Source: QHCF01 sp003244275 (GTDB lineage Bacteria > Actinomycetota > Acidimicrobiia > Acidimicrobiales > QHCF01). From it: DNA of 7,120 bases. A model generated the notes under the pieces. It had not been told where the DNA came from and made no database searches. It saw only the letters and a program-made list of their open reading frames with translations. A program made the position numbers and the translations under genes. Positions 4,880 to 7,120 of this stretch are shown piece after piece; the stretch's first letter is position 1; every line of letters starts with the position of its first letter. Where the stretch lies: the NCBI GenBank assembly GCA_036806345.1, contig DAIROT010000082.1, positions 1 to 7,120 on the forward strand, written 5' to 3'.

Positions 4880-6129
4880 GCGCCCCGGCCGTGCGCCCGA
4901 GGCCGCGCCTGGTCGACCAGGTTCCCGTCGTGGCGGCCATCGCCTTGCTGGTGACGGGGGCGGTGGTGAGCATATGGATCCGGATGGGCACCAACGGCCA
5001 TTCGCTCATCGACCTGTCCGTCTACCGGGCTGCCTCACGGGCGGTCCTTCACGGCGCGTCCCTGTACGGGCCGTCGCTGCGAAACCAGCTCGGTGTACCC
5101 CTCCCTTACACCTATCCGCCGGCCGCCGCCGTACTCACCACCTTCCTGGCTCCGCTACCCAACCTGTTGGGAGACTGGCTCTGGGAGCTGGGCGGCGTGG
5201 CCGTGCTGGTCGCCTGCGTGGGCGTCGCCTTTGCACCCATGGCCTCCCGCCTGGGCCGTTGGCGGTGGCTCGGCCTGGCCGCCATCACCGTGGCCTCACT
5301 GTGGCTCACGCCCGTTCGAGACCACCTCGGGTTTGGCCAGATCGACCTGTTGCTCCTGGGGCTGTGCCTGGCCGACTGCACGGCTCGCCAGCCCCGCTGG
5401 CCCCGTGGGTGCCTGATCGGCCTGGCCACCGCGGTCAAGCTGGTCCCCGGCGTATTCATTGTCTACCTGTTGCTGACCCGCCGCACCCGAGCCGCCGGGG
5501 TGGCGGTGGCGACCATGGTCGGGTTGTCGGGGGTGGCCTGGCTGGTGGGCCCGGGAGACTCCTCCAGCTTCTGGCTCAGGCGCATCTTCGAGACCCAGCA
5601 AGCCGGCAACAACGCCTACTTCAGCAATCAGTCGATCAAGGGCATGCTGACCCGGATGGGCAACCGTGACGTACTCCTCTGGCTGGTCCTGGTCGCCGGG
5701 GTGGCACTTATTGGTCTGCTGAGGGCTCGCCGGGCCAGCCTGGGCGGCCACGAGCTGGCCGGCGTGGTCCTCGTCGGCCTGGTCGGTGTGCTGGCCTCGC
5801 CGGTGTCGTGGATCCACTCGGCGGTGTGGGTGGTACCGGCCCTGGGGGTGCTGGTGGGCCGAGGGACTGACAAGCGGCGGATGGCCGCCGCCGTAGCGTT
5901 GGCCGTGCTGTTCATGGCCGGGTTGCCATACCTCGGCGCAGACCTGCACCGCACGGGTGGTGCGTGGGAATGGGGCACTCAACTGCTGAAGGACTCCTAC
6001 GGCCTGGCCTGCCTGGGCCTGGTGATGTTCCTGCCGTTGGGTGAGCGGGACGAGCCAGCCGAGCTTGCCGGCCGGCCCGAGCAACCCCCCGTGCCGGCTC
6101 TGGCCGGCGGCCAAGGCGCCCGGCAGTAG
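4867..6129 (+). CDS. GT87-family (DUF2029) polytopic glycosyltransferase, PimE-like
   Basis: Predicted 420-aa integral membrane GT-C glycosyltransferase. Hydrophobic segments lie at about 18-38, 105-125, 133-150, 156-170, 182-203, 210-228, 270-287, 297-312, 318-332, 338-355 and 376-392. Family hallmarks are in order: IDLSVYRAA with Asp49 in the first extracytoplasmic loop, the likely catalytic acid; GASLYGP (63-69); YTYPPAA (81-87); FGQIDLLLL (156-164); an AVKLVPG segment (189-195); NQSIKGMLTR (254-263); and SPVSWIHSAVWVVP (311-324). GT87 enzymes such as mycobacterial PimE transfer mannose from polyprenyl-phosphate-mannose to lipid acceptors outside the membrane. The donor sugar and acceptor here are unknown. 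GTG at 4867 is the first start and overlaps the phosphatase gene by 13 nt. The Pro/Gly-rich C-terminal tail (about 393-420) is probably cytoplasmic and disordered. The next gene begins 15 nt downstream. Confidence 0.85.
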   Translation: MGHLSAPAVRPRPRLVDQVPVVAAIALLVTGAVVSIWIRMGTNGHSLIDLSVYRAASRAVLHGASLYGPSLRNQLGVPLPYTYPPAAAVLTTFLAPLPNLLGDWLWELGGVAVLVACVGVAFAPMASRLGRWRWLGLAAITVASLWLTPVRDHLGFGQIDLLLLGLCLADCTARQPRWPRGCLIGLATAVKLVPGVFIVYLLLTRRTRAAGVAVATMVGLSGVAWLVGPGDSSSFWLRRIFETQQAGNNAYFSNQSIKGMLTRMGNRDVLLWLVLVAGVALIGLLRARRASLGGHELAGVVLVGLVGVLASPVSWIHSAVWVVPALGVLVGRGTDKRRMAAAVALAVLFMAGLPYLGADLHRTGGAWEWGTQLLKDSYGLACLGLVMFLPLGERDEPAELAGRPEQPPVPALAGGQGARQ

Positions 6130-6144
6130 CATTCGGTCGCCGAC

Positions 6145-7120
6145 ATGACCGCCAGCGCCTCTACCCATGCAGTCCCGGTCGAGGTGGCCCCGGCGCCCGC
6201 TGTCGGTGCGCCGGGTACCTCAGCGGGAGCTTCTCTGATCTCGGTGGTGATTCCGGCCTTCAACGAGGCCGAGAACCTGGTCGAGGTGGTCCCCGAGCTG
6301 ATCGACGCTCTCAGCCGCAAGGCCCTCGAGTTCGAGGTGGTGGTGGTGGATGACGGCAGCACTGATGGTACGGCGGGGGTGATCGCCGACCTGGAGGACG
6401 CCGAGCCTCGCGTCCGGGGCGTCTACCTGCGGCGCAACCTGGGCAAGTCCCCGGCGCTGGTGGCCGGCCTGGAGGAGGCCGGTGGGGATCTGGTCGTGCT
6501 GATGGACGCCGACGGCCAGGACGACCCAGAGGCTGTTCCGCGTCTGTTGGAGGCTCTGGACGGCGGCCTCGACCTGGTGACCGGGCGCCGGCTGGATCGC
6601 CAGGACCGGCTGGTCAAGCGTTCGACCTCCAGGCTGTACAACGCTGTCACCGCCCGCGTCACCGGGGTGGACGGGAAGGACTTCAACAGTGGGCTCAAGG
6701 CCATGCGGGCCGAGGTGGTCCCGGCCTTGGCCCTACATGGAGAGCTCCACCGCTACATCCCGGTCCTGGCTCACTGGGCCGGCTACCAGGTGGGCGAGGT
6801 TGACGTGGCTCATCGGCCGCGGCGACACGGCACCTCCAAGTTCGGCGTGGCCCGCTTCTGGAGGGGACTGCTGGACCTGATGACGGTCAAGTTCCTCGAC
6901 ACCTACACATCGCGTCCGTTGCACCTGTTCGGAGGGACTGGCATCGTCCTCGGCCTGGGCGGCCTGGCTGTGCTGGCCTGGCTGGTGGTGGACAAGCTCC
7001 AGGGCCATAACCTGGGCGACCGGCCTGCTCTTTTCGCCGGCATCCTGCTGGTGGTGGTGGCCGTCCAGCTGGTGTCCATCGGGCTGTTGGCCGAGCTGTT
7101 CGTCCACGCCCGCCAGCCCC
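6145..7120 (+). CDS. Family 2 glycosyltransferase, DPM1/GtrB-like (3' end beyond window)
   Basis: Open reading frame running off the right edge after 325 codons. After a low-complexity Ala/Pro-rich leader (1-30) comes a GT-A domain: ISVVIPAFNEAENL (32-45), EVVVVDDGSTDGT (64-76), LRRNLGKSPALVAGL (95-109), VVLMDADGQDDPEA (117-130) with the metal-binding DxD at Asp121/Asp123, GRRLDRQD (147-154), KDFNSGLKAMR (178-188), and HRPRRHGTSKFG (223-234). Two hydrophobic segments follow (about 262-282 and 297-317), as in GtrB- and ArnC-type polyprenyl-phosphate glycosyltransferases. Such enzymes put a sugar from UDP- or GDP-sugar onto polyprenyl phosphate on the cytoplasmic face, giving the donor used by GT-C enzymes like the one upstream. 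ATG at 6145 is the first start, 15 nt after the previous stop, but has no clear Shine-Dalgarno; translation may be coupled or start later. Confidence 0.85.
   Translation, partial: MTASASTHAVPVEVAPAPAVGAPGTSAGASLISVVIPAFNEAENLVEVVPELIDALSRKALEFEVVVVDDGSTDGTAGVIADLEDAEPRVRGVYLRRNLGKSPALVAGLEEAGGDLVVLMDADGQDDPEAVPRLLEALDGGLDLVTGRRLDRQDRLVKRSTSRLYNAVTARVTGVDGKDFNSGLKAMRAEVVPALALHGELHRYIPVLAHWAGYQVGEVDVAHRPRRHGTSKFGVARFWRGLLDLMTVKFLDTYTSRPLHLFGGTGIVLGLGGLAVLAWLVVDKLQGHNLGDRPALFAGILLVVVAVQLVSIGLLAELFVHARQP

Noticed and set aside
5296..6168. Long - strand open frame of 290 codons opposite the GT87 gene.
   Set aside because: Gln/His/Gly-rich composition without domains; it mirrors the hydrophobic codons of the real membrane protein.
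1..7120. CRISPR arrays, rRNA or tRNA genes, insertion-sequence ends, phage or integrase genes.
   Set aside because: No spaced direct-repeat array, no conserved rRNA or tRNA sequence and no transposase or integrase motif was found. The only tandem repeat is the 15-bp unit at 3403-3437.

Overview
The window looks like chromosomal DNA from a high-GC bacterium. Actinomycetota is the best guess, possibly an Acidimicrobiia-like lineage. The reasons are the strong G/C bias at third codon positions, frequent GTG starts, short overlaps between genes, an apparently leaderless antitoxin gene with a TAnnnT-type -10 box, a UbiE-type quinone methyltransferase, and a GT87-type polyprenyl-phosphate-dependent membrane glycosyltransferase. 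The assignment is an inference from style and gene content, not a phylogenetic result.

Layout. Bases 1-584 (+ strand) hold the decayed C-terminal half of what looks like a Fic-family protein, broken by several frameshifts and an in-frame TGA. Bases 585-717 hold nothing I can support beyond a short ATGA-coupled stub. From 718 to 4151 all genes are on the - strand. In transcription order they are: a UbiE/MenG-type methyltransferase; an 8-nt-overlapping polytopic membrane protein, distantly UbiA-like; a VapBC-type toxin-antitoxin pair joined by a GTGA overlap; a DsbA-family FrnE-like thiol oxidoreductase; and an overlapping DksA/TraR-type zinc-finger protein. From 4253 to the right edge three genes run on the + strand: a histidine-phosphatase-family protein, a GT87-like polytopic glycosyltransferase overlapping it by 13 nt, and a DPM1/GtrB-like family 2 glycosyltransferase cut by the window end.

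How the genes may work together. The methyltransferase and the membrane protein form one translationally coupled unit and probably act in isoprenoid-quinone biosynthesis. On the + strand, the GT2 enzyme would charge polyprenyl phosphate with a sugar on the cytoplasmic face. GT-C enzymes such as GT87 use that type of donor on the outer face, so the pair makes sense as donor synthase plus user. The FrnE-like and DksA/TraR-like pair suggests a small redox or stress operon. The vapBC pair sits between the two - strand operons and appears to have its own promoter with a nested inverted repeat.

The window is mostly ordinary housekeeping and accessory content. I see no clear previously undescribed multi-gene system. 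The points most worth checking are the atypical membrane protein coupled to MenG, the leaderless vapB start with its nested inverted repeat, the CX4C tail of the FrnE-like protein, and the fossil Fic gene.
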